Shown: one piece after another, positions 48,489 to 56,606 of the stretch
Numbering within the stretch: the first letter of the stretch is position 1
Layout: each line of letters begins with the position of its first letter
NCBI RefSeq assembly: GCF_014646255.1
Contig: NZ_BMNC01000003.1
Location: 908,442-972,441, forward strand
Source: Lentzea pudingi
GTDB taxonomy: Bacteria > Actinomycetota > Actinomycetes > Mycobacteriales > Pseudonocardiaceae
Reading direction: 5' to 3'
Length of the DNA stretch: 64,000 nt
Notes under the pieces: generated by a model
What the model was told of the DNA's origin: nothing
The model's input: only the letters and a program-made list of their open reading frames with translations
The model's database searches: none
Made by a program: the position numbers and the translations under genes

Positions 48489-49187
48489 TCACATCCCGCC
48501 GGCGACGCGCAGGATCGCGCCGGTCGTGTAGGAGGCCTCGTCGGAGAGCAGCCACGCGATGGCGTTCGCGATCTCCTCGGACTCACCGGGGCGGCCCAGC
48601 GGGATCCGGGAGGCGACGCGGTCGGGCCGGCCGGGTTCGCCGGACAGGCGGTGGATGTCGGTGCGGATCGTGCCGGGCTGCACGCAGTTGACGCGGATCC
48701 CGCTCGGCGCGAGTTCCTTGGCCAGGCCGATCGTCAGCGCGTCCACGGCGGCCTTGGTGGCGGCGTAGTGCACGTACTCCCCCGGGCTGCCCAGCGTCGC
48801 CGCCCCGGACGACACGTTCACGATCGACCCGCTGGTCATGCGCCGCGCCGCCTCGCGGGCCACGAAGAGCGCGCCGACGAGGTTGACGTCTACCACCCGG
48901 CGCAGGTCCTCGGTGCGCAACTGCGCCAGCGGGCCGGACGGCGAGGTGATGCCGGCGTTGCTCACCACACCGGTGATGTCGTCGCCCGCGGCGTCGAACA
49001 GGCGGGCCACGTCGTCCTCGTCCGCCGTGTCGGCGCGCACGGCGAGCACACCCAGTTCCCGCTCCAGCCGCCGTGCCTCGTCCTGCGCCTGCCGGTAGCT
49101 GATCACGACCCGGTGCCCGTCGCGCACGAGCCTGCGCGCGGTCGCGGCACCGATCCCCCGGCTTCCCCCGGTGATCACCGTTGTCAT
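48489..49187 (-). CDS. SDR-family oxidoreductase (FabG-like)
   Basis: 232 residues from ATG 49187. TGGSRGIG (~7-14), NAG (~80), catalytic Ser in NVSSGAA and Y-x-x-x-K in HYAATKAAV, plus the FabG-like ending AIAWLLSDEASYTTGAILRV. NADPH preference is suggested by the Arg after strand 2 (YRQ). Divergent from the PadR regulator at 49237 across a PadR-type palindrome, so it is the probable regulated gene. Confidence 0.9.
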   Translation of the reverse strand: MTTVITGGSRGIGAATARRLVRDGHRVVISYRQAQDEARRLERELGVLAVRADTADEDDVARLFDAAGDDITGVVSNAGITSPSGPLAQLRTEDLRRVVDVNLVGALFVAREAARRMTSGSIVNVSSGAATLGSPGEYVHYAATKAAVDALTIGLAKELAPSGIRVNCVQPGTIRTDIHRLSGEPGRPDRVASRIPLGRPGESEEIANAIAWLLSDEASYTTGAILRVAGGM

Positions 49188-49202
49188 GCCACCCACCCTA
49201 AA

Positions 49203-49228
49203 CCGTATACTCGGTACCGGATATACGG
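49203..49228. promoter_or_regulatory. PadR operator candidate CCGTATA-N12-TATACGG
   Basis: A 26-bp dyad centred on GGTACC lies nine bases before the padR-like start and 15 bases from the SDR start. ATAC/GTAT half-sites are typical of PadR-family operators. Inference from symmetry and location. Confidence 0.6.
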
Positions 49229-49236
49229 GAGCGGAT

Positions 49237-49824
49237 ATGACGTTCAAGCGCACAAACCCCCTGGCCCTCGCGGTGCTGGCGCTGCTGGCGGAGCGGCCGA
49301 TGCACCCCTACGAGATGGCGCGGACCATGCGGGAACGCCACCAGGAGGAGGTCATCAAGCTCAACTACGGCTCCCTCTACACCGTCGTCGAGTCGCTGCG
49401 GCGCCACGAGCTGATCACCGCCTCCGCCACGCAGAAGGCCGGCAACCGCCCCGAACGCACCGTCTACGCCGTCACCGACGCGGGCACGGCCGAGCTGCAC
49501 GACTGGCTGCGCGAGCTGATCGCCGTCCCCGCCAGGGAGTACCCGCGCTTCGAGGCCGGGATCTCGCTGGTCGGCCTGCTGCCCCCGGCCGACGCCTTGC
49601 AGGTCGTGCGCCGGCGTGAGGCCGCCGTGGGTGAGCAGCTCACCGCGCTGGCCGTGCTGCTGGAGAAGCTCGCGGGCATGGGCCTGCCGCAACTCGCGTG
49701 GATCGAGCTCGACTACCGGATGGCCATGTTGCGCGCCGAACGCGCCTGGCTGTCCTGGTTCGCCACCGCCACCGGTGAGGGCACCGTCGGCGGCTACCCC
49801 GACTGGGAGGACAGGCACCGATGA
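49237..49824 (+). CDS. PadR-family transcriptional regulator
   Basis: 195 residues. The N-terminal PadR winged helix (LALAVLALLAERPMHPYEMA, ~8-27; KLNYGSLYTVVESLRRHELI) is followed by the Vir-type C-terminal helical domain (~105-190) seen in longer PadR proteins. It is divergent from the SDR over a symmetrical site. Its stop overlaps the start of the next gene (ATGA, 49821-49824). Confidence 0.9.
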   Translation: MTFKRTNPLALAVLALLAERPMHPYEMARTMRERHQEEVIKLNYGSLYTVVESLRRHELITASATQKAGNRPERTVYAVTDAGTAELHDWLRELIAVPAREYPRFEAGISLVGLLPPADALQVVRRREAAVGEQLTALAVLLEKLAGMGLPQLAWIELDYRMAMLRAERAWLSWFATATGEGTVGGYPDWEDRHR

Positions 49825-50144
49825 GACTGCTGTTCGAAGTCACCGGCGTGGTGCACGCGCCGATAGAGGACGTGCGCGCACGGATGTTCGCCGACGCCGG
49901 CGAGTCAGGACCACACCGGCTCGTGGACCGCGAGAACGGCGTCATCGCCTACTGGGGCGACTGGTGGTACCGCGGCGAGGACACGCTGCACCCCCACCCC
50001 GAAGGCACGCTCGTGCGCCACCGCGTCTACAACATCGCCAAGCAGGGCAACTGGGCTCCCTACCTGGCGAACAAGCTGTTCCTCGGCTACCGCGCCCGGC
50101 TCGAGGCGTCGATGCGGGAACGGGTGCGGCGGCTCCAGGGCTGA
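49821..50144 (+). CDS. Small SRPBCC-like hypothetical protein
   Basis: 107 residues, coupled to PadR by a 4-base overlap. The opening FEVTGVVHAPIEDVRARMFA and the strand-rich centre (YWGDWWYRGEDTLHPHPEGT, LVRHRVYNIAK) resemble the START/SRPBCC ligand-binding fold, although the protein is shorter than usual. It ends one base before the convergent DoxX gene. Confidence 0.65.
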   Translation: MRLLFEVTGVVHAPIEDVRARMFADAGESGPHRLVDRENGVIAYWGDWWYRGEDTLHPHPEGTLVRHRVYNIAKQGNWAPYLANKLFLGYRARLEASMRERVRRLQG

Positions 50145-50516
50145 TCAGAGCTGCCCGAAGCGGGCCACGGCGACGAACACCGCCAGCGCGCACAGCAGGA
50201 GGTTGATCGGCACCAGCGCTCCCTCACCGCGCCGCACGTGCGTGATCGCCGCCCCCACCTGCACCAGCGCCAGACCGAGTGCCGCGATCGGCGTCAGGAT
50301 CGGTGCGACACCGGTCAGCCACGGCAGCACCAGCCCGAACGCGCCCGCGACCTCGACCGCGCCGATGCCCTTGACCTGCCCGGACGAGAAGTCCCCCGCC
50401 CACGCCATCCGCGGCTCGGCCAGAAGTTCCTGTTTGGACTTCGCGAGCTTGGTGAAGCCCGCCACCAGGTACAGGGCCGCCAGCACTCCCGACACGATCC
50501 ACACCGCGACGTCCAT
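50145..50516 (-). CDS. DoxX-family membrane protein
   Basis: 123 residues, four transmembrane helices, DoxX-like: IVSGVLAALYLVAGFTKLAK (~7-26), GIGAVEVAGAFGLVLPWLTG, LTPIAALGLALVQVGAAITH and LLLCALAVFVAVARF. Small DoxX proteins are tied to thiol or redox stress in mycobacteria; no partner is visible here. Confidence 0.85.
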   Translation of the reverse strand: MDVAVWIVSGVLAALYLVAGFTKLAKSKQELLAEPRMAWAGDFSSGQVKGIGAVEVAGAFGLVLPWLTGVAPILTPIAALGLALVQVGAAITHVRRGEGALVPINLLLCALAVFVAVARFGQL

Positions 50517-50578
50517 GAACGAAAACCTAGCCCCGTGCCCAGCCCACCGACCACCGGCACCAAGGCCACACCGATCAA

Positions 50579-50594
50579 CTAAGGGTGGCCTTAG
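50579..50594. promoter_or_regulatory. Palindrome CTAAGG-GTGG-CCTTAG before the sucrase/ferredoxin gene
   Basis: A 6-bp perfect inverted repeat around GTGG, 26 bases upstream of the GTG at 50621. It partly resembles DtxR/IdeR iron boxes (TTAGG...CCTAA), which would fit an iron-sulfur protein, but the spacing differs from the 19-bp consensus. Low-certainty call. Confidence 0.4.
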
Positions 50595-50620
50595 TCCTCA
50601 CCCGAACGGCCGTATAGAGT

Positions 50621-51490
50621 GTGCAGATGAGGTGCTCGATACTCTCCGACTTCGCGGGCGAACCGCTGGCCGGCACGGCGGCGACCGCGACGGCGTGGCT
50701 GTGCCTGGAGCAGTCGGGCCCGTGGGGCCGCGACGCCCTGACCGAGAGCCACCTCGACCCGGAGCTCGGCGCCGAACTGCAGCGTCGCGCCGACGGCACC
50801 GGCGTGCGCATCCTGCTGATCCGCCGCCCCGGCCGGCACGCCGACGACCACGTCCCCGCACGGCGCCGCCTGTACCTGGCCTCGACGAAGCCCGGTGGGT
50901 CGTGGCTGGAGCAGGCCGAGTTGGCCGCCCCGGAAGAGGCCCTCGAACTCGACTTCGAGGCCCTGGGCGCGGGCCGTTCCACCGCGTTCGGCACCCCGGT
51001 GACCGACCCGCTGCTGCTGATCTGCACGAACAGCAAACGCGACGTCTGCTGCGCCCTCTACGGCCGCCCGATCGCCACCGCGCTGAACCTGTGGGAGTGC
51101 ACCCACACCGGCGGGCACCGCTTCGCGCCCACCGGAGTGCTGCTGCCCACCGGTCACCTGTACGGACGTATCGACCACCAGTTGGCCCAGCGCGTCGTCA
51201 CGGAGGGCATCGTCGCCGATCGCTGCCGGGGCCGCTCCTGCTTCACCCCGCGGGGCCAGGTCGCCGAGGTCGCCGTGCGGCAGCAGATCGGCGAGACCCG
51301 CGACGTGCTCACCGTCGTCTCGGAGGACGCCGACTCCGCGACCGTGCAGCACACCGACGGCCGGGAGTGGCGGGTGGCGCTGACCGAGCAGCCGGTGCCG
51401 CCGCGGCCCGCGAGCTGCGGGAAGTCGCCGGACATCGCGATCGCGCTGGTCGCGACGGCGATCGACGAGCTGGTGAAGGTGTGCCGCTAA
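50621..51490 (+). CDS. Sucrase/ferredoxin-like (thioredoxin-fold Fe-S) protein
   Basis: 289 residues from GTG 50621 (ATG 50627 is possible). The Suc_Fer-like family marks are LICTNSKRDVCCALYGRPIA (Cys cluster, ~130-149), LWECTHTGGHRFAPTGVLLP and the C-terminal RPASCGKSP. The name is historical; the thioredoxin-like [2Fe-2S] domain is supported, an enzymatic role is not. Preceded by a palindrome that could be an iron box. Transcribed alone or with the kinase-like gene 11 bases downstream. Confidence 0.87.
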   Translation: MQMRCSILSDFAGEPLAGTAATATAWLCLEQSGPWGRDALTESHLDPELGAELQRRADGTGVRILLIRRPGRHADDHVPARRRLYLASTKPGGSWLEQAELAAPEEALELDFEALGAGRSTAFGTPVTDPLLLICTNSKRDVCCALYGRPIATALNLWECTHTGGHRFAPTGVLLPTGHLYGRIDHQLAQRVVTEGIVADRCRGRSCFTPRGQVAEVAVRQQIGETRDVLTVVSEDADSATVQHTDGREWRVALTEQPVPPRPASCGKSPDIAIALVATAIDELVKVCR

Positions 51491-51500
51491 TCTCGTCCGG

Positions 51501-52022
51501 GTGCCCCGGCTGATCCACCTCAACGGTCCCACCGGCGTCGGCAAGTCCACGATCGCCGCGCGCTACGCCGCGGACCACCCCGGAACCCTCGACCTCGACG
51601 CCGACGAGATAGTCCGGCTCGTCGGCGGCTGGCGTGAGGACTTCTACGGCGCGGTCGACCTCGTCCGGCCTCTCGCGCTCGCCATGGCGGCCACCCACCT
51701 CGCCTCGGGCAACGACGTGGTGATGCCGCAGCTGATCATGCGCCGCGGCGAGCGCGACAGGTTCGCCGCGGCGGCGCGCTCCGCGGGCGCGGACTACGTC
51801 GAGTTCGTGCTGCTCACCCCGCCCGAGACCGTCCTCGACCGCTACCGGCGGCGCGAGCACCACATCGACCACGTCGTCGAAGCGCTCGGCGGCGAGCAGG
51901 TGATCCGGAGCAGCCACGACCGCGTCACCGCCTATCTCACCCCCGCCACGACGGTGCTCGACGCCACCGGCGACGCCGACGCGACCTATGCCGCGCTGAG
52001 GGCGGCGCTGGACGTGGGGTGA
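51501..52022 (+). CDS. P-loop kinase-like ATPase (AAA_33 type)
   Basis: 173 residues, GTG start. Walker A GPTGVGKST (~9-17), LDLDADEIVRLVGGWR (acceptor-binding segment as in small-molecule kinases), and a lid with DRYRRREHHIDHVVEALGG. Proteins of this size are related to chloramphenicol phosphotransferase and polynucleotide kinase, but no specific substrate can be read. It converges on the TetR gene. Confidence 0.8.
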   Translation: MPRLIHLNGPTGVGKSTIAARYAADHPGTLDLDADEIVRLVGGWREDFYGAVDLVRPLALAMAATHLASGNDVVMPQLIMRRGERDRFAAAARSAGADYVEFVLLTPPETVLDRYRRREHHIDHVVEALGGEQVIRSSHDRVTAYLTPATTVLDATGDADATYAALRAALDVG

Positions 52023-52069
52023 TCTCGCCGCTCACGCGAAGGGCGAACCGCCCGCGACGCCGGCGGTGA

Positions 52070-52684
52070 TCAGCGTGATCCTGCTGATCGCCGTTGTGGT
52101 GCCGGGTCGGCGTTGGGCGCGGTCGCGGAGAACACGCCGATGCCCAGCGCGTACGGGTCGTCCAGGCCCACCGTGGCCAGTGTCTCGGCCGGCAGTGCGA
52201 GCAGCGAGATGGCGACACCCAGGAAGTAGGCGTCGAGCAGGCCCGTGTCGCGGACGGTCGAGGGTAGACCCGCGGCCTGCTGGAGGGCGGCGGCGGCCTC
52301 GGCGTTGGCCAGGACCATGCCCGAGAGCGCCTCGCGGACGCCGGGGCGGCGCACCGCCTCCAGGTAGAGCTCGACCATCGCGAGCATCTGGGTCGGGTCG
52401 TCGGCGACGGCGCGGCGCAGCAGGGCCGGGTAGAGCTCGGCGACGTCGGTGGCGCCGATGTCGGCCGGGGTCGTCTCCCGCAGGCGTTGCACGGCGGCGC
52501 GGTGCAGGGACGTCATGCGGGCGGCGCACGCGGTGAGGACGGCCTCGCGGGTCGGGAAGTAGTTCTTGGTGGTGCCGATGGGGACGCCTGCCTCGCGGTC
52601 GATCGCGCGGTGGGTCAGGCCCCGGCCGCCTTGCACCGCGAGGATCTGGATCGCGGTGTCGCACAGGAGATCACGACGGCTCAC
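52070..52684 (-). CDS. TetR-family regulator
   Basis: 204 residues, GTG 52684 (an in-frame ATG upstream lies in the next gene). The helix-turn-helix reads GLTHRAIDREAGVPIGTTKN (~21-40), typical of the TetR group with an Asn-Tyr-Phe after the turn. The C-terminal domain is TetR_C_31-like. Its start overlaps the end of the small zinc-ribbon gene by 14 bases, so it is co-expressed with it. Confidence 0.85.
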   Translation of the reverse strand: MSRRDLLCDTAIQILAVQGGRGLTHRAIDREAGVPIGTTKNYFPTREAVLTACAARMTSLHRAAVQRLRETTPADIGATDVAELYPALLRRAVADDPTQMLAMVELYLEAVRRPGVREALSGMVLANAEAAAALQQAAGLPSTVRDTGLLDAYFLGVAISLLALPAETLATVGLDDPYALGIGVFSATAPNADPAPQRRSAGSR

Positions 52685-52877
52685 GGTCCGGGACACTAGC
52701 AAGATCACCGCTGACCTGGCGGATCGGGGCGAACGTGCTGGTCCCGGCGGTCGCGGTGACGACGCCGCGTTCGAGCACGAGGAACAGGCCGCAGACGCAG
52801 CGCAGGTAGGCGACCGCGCCGTGCGAGGACAGCGCGGAGGCGGACGGCCAGTGGCAGGCGGGGCAGGTGGCGATCAT
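52671..52877 (-). CDS. Small zinc-ribbon-like protein
   Basis: 68 residues. Two Cys pairs, CPAC (residues 5-8) and CVCG (27-30), surround a short hairpin, as in zinc ribbons; the C-terminal half is polar. Possible roles are RNA or protein binding; none can be assigned. It is upstream of and overlaps the TetR gene, and is divergent from the CGNR protein 25 bases away. Confidence 0.6.
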   Translation of the reverse strand: MIATCPACHWPSASALSSHGAVAYLRCVCGLFLVLERGVVTATAGTSTFAPIRQVSGDLASVPDREPS

Positions 52878-52902
52878 GACCTCACTCTGATGTCATGGTC
52901 TA

Positions 52903-53403
52903 GTGCATTTCAACCCTTACGGCGGGGCGGCCGCCGAACTCGCCGCGACCCTGGTCAACGCCGACCCCGCCGCAGACCTGCTCGACGTGCTGAAAGCGTC
53001 GGACTACAAGCCCCTGGGGTCGCTGGACGCACGGCAGGAACGTGACGTACGAGACTGGGTCGAACGGCTGCGCCAGGCCTTCCGCGCACCCACGGTCGAG
53101 CTGCTCAACGACCTGCTGGCCCAGTCCTCGACCACGCACTACATCTCCACGCACGACGGCCGCGCCCCGCACCTGCACTACGCCCGTGAGGACGCGCCGA
53201 CCGACGTGCGCGTGAAGGCGTACACGGCGGCGGGCATGGCGGCGTTGTTCTGCGAGGACGCCGGGCGCATCGGCTCGTGCGACCGTGACGGCTGCGAGAC
53301 GGTGTTCGTCGACACCAGCCGCAACGGCCGCAGGCGGTTCTGCTCCACCAAGTGCGCCAACCGCGTCGCCGTCGCGAACCACCGCCACCGCCAGACGGCG
53401 TGA
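52903..53403 (+). CDS. ABATE/CGNR zinc-finger protein, probable transcriptional regulator
   Basis: 166 residues from GTG 52903; there is no ribosome-binding site, and the start may be leaderless. N-terminal ABATE domain (HFNPYGGAAAELAATLVN, ~2-19, to ~115), then the CGNR zinc finger: CDRDGCETVFVDTSRNGRRR (~126-145) and FCSTKCANRVAVANHR. The family is thought to sense stress or small molecules and bind DNA. A hairpin terminator follows directly. Confidence 0.88.
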   Translation: MHFNPYGGAAAELAATLVNADPAADLLDVLKASDYKPLGSLDARQERDVRDWVERLRQAFRAPTVELLNDLLAQSSTTHYISTHDGRAPHLHYAREDAPTDVRVKAYTAAGMAALFCEDAGRIGSCDRDGCETVFVDTSRNGRRRFCSTKCANRVAVANHRHRQTA

Positions 53404-53430
53404 GCGCGGTGCCCGGTCCGGGCACCGCGC
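53404..53430. terminator. Bidirectional hairpin between convergent CGNR and C40-like genes
   Basis: GCGCGGTGCCCGG (53404-53416) and its exact complement CCGGGCACCGCGC (53418-53430), separated by one base, giving an ~11-bp stem with a small loop. It begins right after the CGNR stop and ends six bases before the stop of the convergent gene. Confidence 0.7.
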
Positions 53431-53436
53431 CCGGGG

Positions 53437-53949
53437 TCACTTGTCGATGACGTTGTGCAGGCGGCGCGGCTTGTAGTCGGAGTAGGGCTCCAGGCCGTAG
53501 GTGCGGGAGCGGTAGTCGGTGCCCCAGTCGCCGCGCTGCTCGTAGGCGAAGTAGCGGGTCTTGGCCGAGTCGGTCCAGCGGTCGAAGATCACGACGTGGC
53601 GGTTGTCGCCGTCACCGAGGGCGTCGATGACCAGGTCACCGCGCTTGAGCTCGGACATGGAGATCGAGAACGTCCAGGTCGAGGTGTTGAGAGCCACGGT
53701 GTTGGGCGCGTCCGGGACCTTGTCGAGCTTCGCGGCCATCGAGGCGTAGCCGGAGCAGTCCTGGCGGTAGCCGTCGGTCCACTTGAGGCTCTGCGAGTAG
53801 GGCACGCGGGTGCCGTTGTTCGCCGTGAGCCAGCTGTTGGCGCGGTTGATGATCTCGTAGCGGTAGATCGGCGCGGCGGCGGCATGGGCCGGTGACACCA
53901 GGGTGCTCAGGGCGAGCAGGGTGGCGGCGGCCATCGCGAGGACTCTCAT
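53437..53949 (-). CDS. Secreted NlpC/P60-like (C40-type) cysteine hydrolase
   Basis: 170 residues from ATG 53949. Signal peptide MRVLAMAAATLLALSTLVSP...AHA (cleavage ~27). The mature part has the papain-like pattern DCSGYASMA (nucleophile Cys near residue 66) and GDNRHVVIFDRW (His near 119), as in small secreted amidases/endopeptidases of actinomycetes. It probably cleaves cell-wall or amide bonds outside the cell. It lacks a wall-binding domain. Confidence 0.8.
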   Translation of the reverse strand: MRVLAMAAATLLALSTLVSPAHAAAAPIYRYEIINRANSWLTANNGTRVPYSQSLKWTDGYRQDCSGYASMAAKLDKVPDAPNTVALNTSTWTFSISMSELKRGDLVIDALGDGDNRHVVIFDRWTDSAKTRYFAYEQRGDWGTDYRSRTYGLEPYSDYKPRRLHNVIDK

Positions 53950-53999
53950 GCGGGGAACTCCCATTCCGTAGATCAGCTGCGGGCGCTTAGGGTCGGTTC

Positions 54000-55424
54000 A
54001 TGGAGCTGACGGAGCTGTGTTTCGCCGGGGTCGCGAGGCAGGCGCACGCCGTGCGGTCCGGTGAGGTGACCGCGCACGACCTGGTCGCCGAGCACCTGCA
54101 CCGCATCGAGCGGATCGACCAGAGGCTCAACGCGTTCCGGCTGGTCTTCGCCGAACAGGCCCTCACCGAGGCCGCGAGGGCCGACGAGCGCAGGGCCGCG
54201 GGCGAGGACCTGCCGCTGCTGGGGGTGCCGATCGCGGTCAAGGAGGACATCGCGCTCGCGGGCCTGCCCACCACCAAGGGCACCAACGCCGCGCGCACCC
54301 CGCAGCCGGCGGACGCCGCGATCGTCACGCGGCTGCGCGAGGCCGGGGCGGTGATCATCGGCCGCACCCGCATGCCGGAACTGGGCCTGTGGCCGTTCAC
54401 CGAGAGCTCCTGGGCCGGGCCGACGCGCAACCCGTGGTCGCTCACGCACTCGCCGGGCGGGTCCAGCGGTGGTTCGGCCGCGGCGGTGGCGGCGGGACTC
54501 GCGGCGGCCGCGATCGGCACCGATGGCGCCGGGTCGATCCGCATCCCCTCCGCCGTGACAGGCCTGTTCGGGCTCAAGCCCCAGCGCGGCCGGATCTCCC
54601 TGGCGCCCGAGCCGCAGATGTTGGGAGGTCTCGTCGTGGCGGGACCGCTCACGCGCACGGTGGCGGACTGGGCGCTGGTCGCCGACCAGATCCACGGCGC
54701 CGCCCCCGGTGACGCGCACGTCGCCCACCCGCCGCGCACGAGCTTCACCCAGGCCGCGCGCACGGATCCGGGCCGGCTGCGGATCGGGGTGTCGCTGCGG
54801 CCGTGGGGTCCGGGCATCGCGCTCGCCGACGAGGTCCGCGACGTCGTGCAGGACACCGCCGCGCTGCTCACCGACCTCGGCCACGACGTGGTGCGCCTGG
54901 ACCCGCCGATGCGCGACGTCACCGCCTCCACCCAGTTCGCGGCCCGCTACCTGCACAACGCCCACCTGGCACGGCAGGGCATGGAGCTGCCGGACCTGGT
55001 CGAGCCGCGCACGCGCGCGGTCGGTGAGCTGGGCCGGCGCGTCCCGCGGGCGACGGCGCGGTGGGCGGCCAAGGACGACGCGGCGCTCACCGCGTACGCG
55101 AACCGGGTGTTCGCCTCGATCGACGTGCTGCTGACCCCGGCACTGACCCGCCCGCCGATCCGCGTGGGCGAGTGGGACGGCCGCAACGTCGTGACGGCGC
55201 TGCTCGCGGCGTCGCACTACACGACGTTCCTGCCGCTGTGGAACATCGTCGGCAACCCCGCCGCCTCGGTTCCCGCCGGCCGCACGTCGACCGGTCTGCC
55301 GCTGGCGGTGCAGCTCGTGGGCCGCCAGCACGACGAGTGCACGCTGCTGTCGGTGTCCGCCCAGCTCGAGCGCGCTCGGCCGTGGGCGGACCGGATCCCC
55401 ACCGGCCTCGATCATACGAACTAG
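54000..55424 (+). CDS. Amidase-signature family enzyme
   Basis: 474 residues. Ser-cisSer-Lys triad visible: Lys81 in PIAVKED, cis-Ser156 in GGSSGGSAAAVAAG and nucleophile Ser179 in GTDGAGSIRIPSA, followed by GLFGLKPQRGRI. It hydrolyses an amide of unknown identity (peptide amides, indoleacetamide or aryl amides). No glutamyl-tRNA amidotransferase partner genes are near, so GatA is unlikely. It stands alone. Confidence 0.9.
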   Translation: MELTELCFAGVARQAHAVRSGEVTAHDLVAEHLHRIERIDQRLNAFRLVFAEQALTEAARADERRAAGEDLPLLGVPIAVKEDIALAGLPTTKGTNAARTPQPADAAIVTRLREAGAVIIGRTRMPELGLWPFTESSWAGPTRNPWSLTHSPGGSSGGSAAAVAAGLAAAAIGTDGAGSIRIPSAVTGLFGLKPQRGRISLAPEPQMLGGLVVAGPLTRTVADWALVADQIHGAAPGDAHVAHPPRTSFTQAARTDPGRLRIGVSLRPWGPGIALADEVRDVVQDTAALLTDLGHDVVRLDPPMRDVTASTQFAARYLHNAHLARQGMELPDLVEPRTRAVGELGRRVPRATARWAAKDDAALTAYANRVFASIDVLLTPALTRPPIRVGEWDGRNVVTALLAASHYTTFLPLWNIVGNPAASVPAGRTSTGLPLAVQLVGRQHDECTLLSVSAQLERARPWADRIPTGLDHTN

Positions 55425-55460
55425 GATATTACGAGAACGGACTATCCGAACCGGAAACGG

Positions 55461-56540
55461 TCAGAATCCGCGCCGGGTCAACTCGTCGAGCAGTTCGCGG
55501 TCCGCGACGTGCCGCGTCTTGATGTGGTCCAGGTAGTCGGCGAACGCGTCGGGCTGCAGACCGCGTAGTTGCGCGAGCCATTCCACGAGCAGCTCCTGCT
55601 CCTCGATCCCCCGGCGCGCGAGCTCGACCTCCACGATCCGCCGGTACACCTCGATCGCGAGCCGGGAGCCGTCGGTCACGAGGTGCCGCACCAGTTCCGC
55701 GCGCAACGGCGGCCAGTCGTCGGTGTGCACGACCAGTGCCCGGACCTTGAGGTAGACGTCGAGGTTGGGCCGCGTGAGGAACGCCTCCCGGCACACCCGC
55801 ACCGCGCGCTGCGGGCTGCCCCGTCGCAGGTGCTCCTCCACCGCGAGGTCGATCAGCCGCAGCGCCGCGCCCCGCCCGCCCACGGCCCGCAGCCCGCGCT
55901 CGACCCACTCCAGCGCCTCGTCGGACCGGCCGTTGTCGCGCAGCACGGTCGCGACCTGCAGGTAGTGCCAGCCCGAGGACAGGTCCTTGGACAGCACGAG
56001 CAGCTGCAGGTCGACGTCGTCGGTGTACTCGGCGAGCTCCTCCATGACGCGCAGCAACGCCCAGCGGGCGCGGTCGTAGCGGCCGGTCTCGCCGAACCCG
56101 ATCACCGGCAGCGGCTCGAACAACGCCACCGCCCGCTCCCGGTAGCGCGCGAGACCGTCGTCGTCGAGCGCGCCGGTGTAGGCCGAGAGGCTGACGTCGG
56201 GCGCGTCGGGGTGGCGCAGCTGCAGGTCGAGCAGCCAGTCGGCCAGGCGCAACGGGTCGGGGGCGGTCTCGGCGCACGCGCGGGCGTGGGTGCCCAGCAC
56301 GCGGTGGGCCAGTTCGGCGAGCTCGACGCGATGGCGGCGGCTGCCCGCGACGCCGTCCGCGAGCTGGGTGACGATCTGTTCGATCAGCGCGACCAGCCGC
56401 GGCCCGGGGTCGGTGACGAGCAGCGACTGCAGTTCGACCGACACGGCGGTGAGCGCCTGCCAGCGGGCGGGCCAGTCGGCGGTCTCGCTGTCGGCCTCGA
56501 CGAGCGCGGAGGCCACGGCGGCGGGCAGCGAGTCCATCAC
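55461..56540 (-). CDS. DUF6880-like helical (TPR-type) protein
   Basis: 359 residues, entirely helical, with TPR-like segments such as GWHYLQVATVLRDNGRSDEA (~193-212) and RAVRVCREAFLTRPNLDVYL. The region LSAYTGALDDDGLARYRERA fits the DUF6880 family often linked to SWIM zinc-finger proteins. No SWIM gene is adjacent here. Function unknown. The ATG pair at 56540/56537 is the only start with suitable spacing. Confidence 0.6.
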   Translation of the reverse strand: MMDSLPAAVASALVEADSETADWPARWQALTAVSVELQSLLVTDPGPRLVALIEQIVTQLADGVAGSRRHRVELAELAHRVLGTHARACAETAPDPLRLADWLLDLQLRHPDAPDVSLSAYTGALDDDGLARYRERAVALFEPLPVIGFGETGRYDRARWALLRVMEELAEYTDDVDLQLLVLSKDLSSGWHYLQVATVLRDNGRSDEALEWVERGLRAVGGRGAALRLIDLAVEEHLRRGSPQRAVRVCREAFLTRPNLDVYLKVRALVVHTDDWPPLRAELVRHLVTDGSRLAIEVYRRIVEVELARRGIEEQELLVEWLAQLRGLQPDAFADYLDHIKTRHVADRELLDELTRRGF

Positions 56541-56606
56541 AACATCATTCCCGCGTCACCCGGTCGAGTGCTACGGATGTCGCCCTATCGGATTTAAGGT
56601 TCACCC

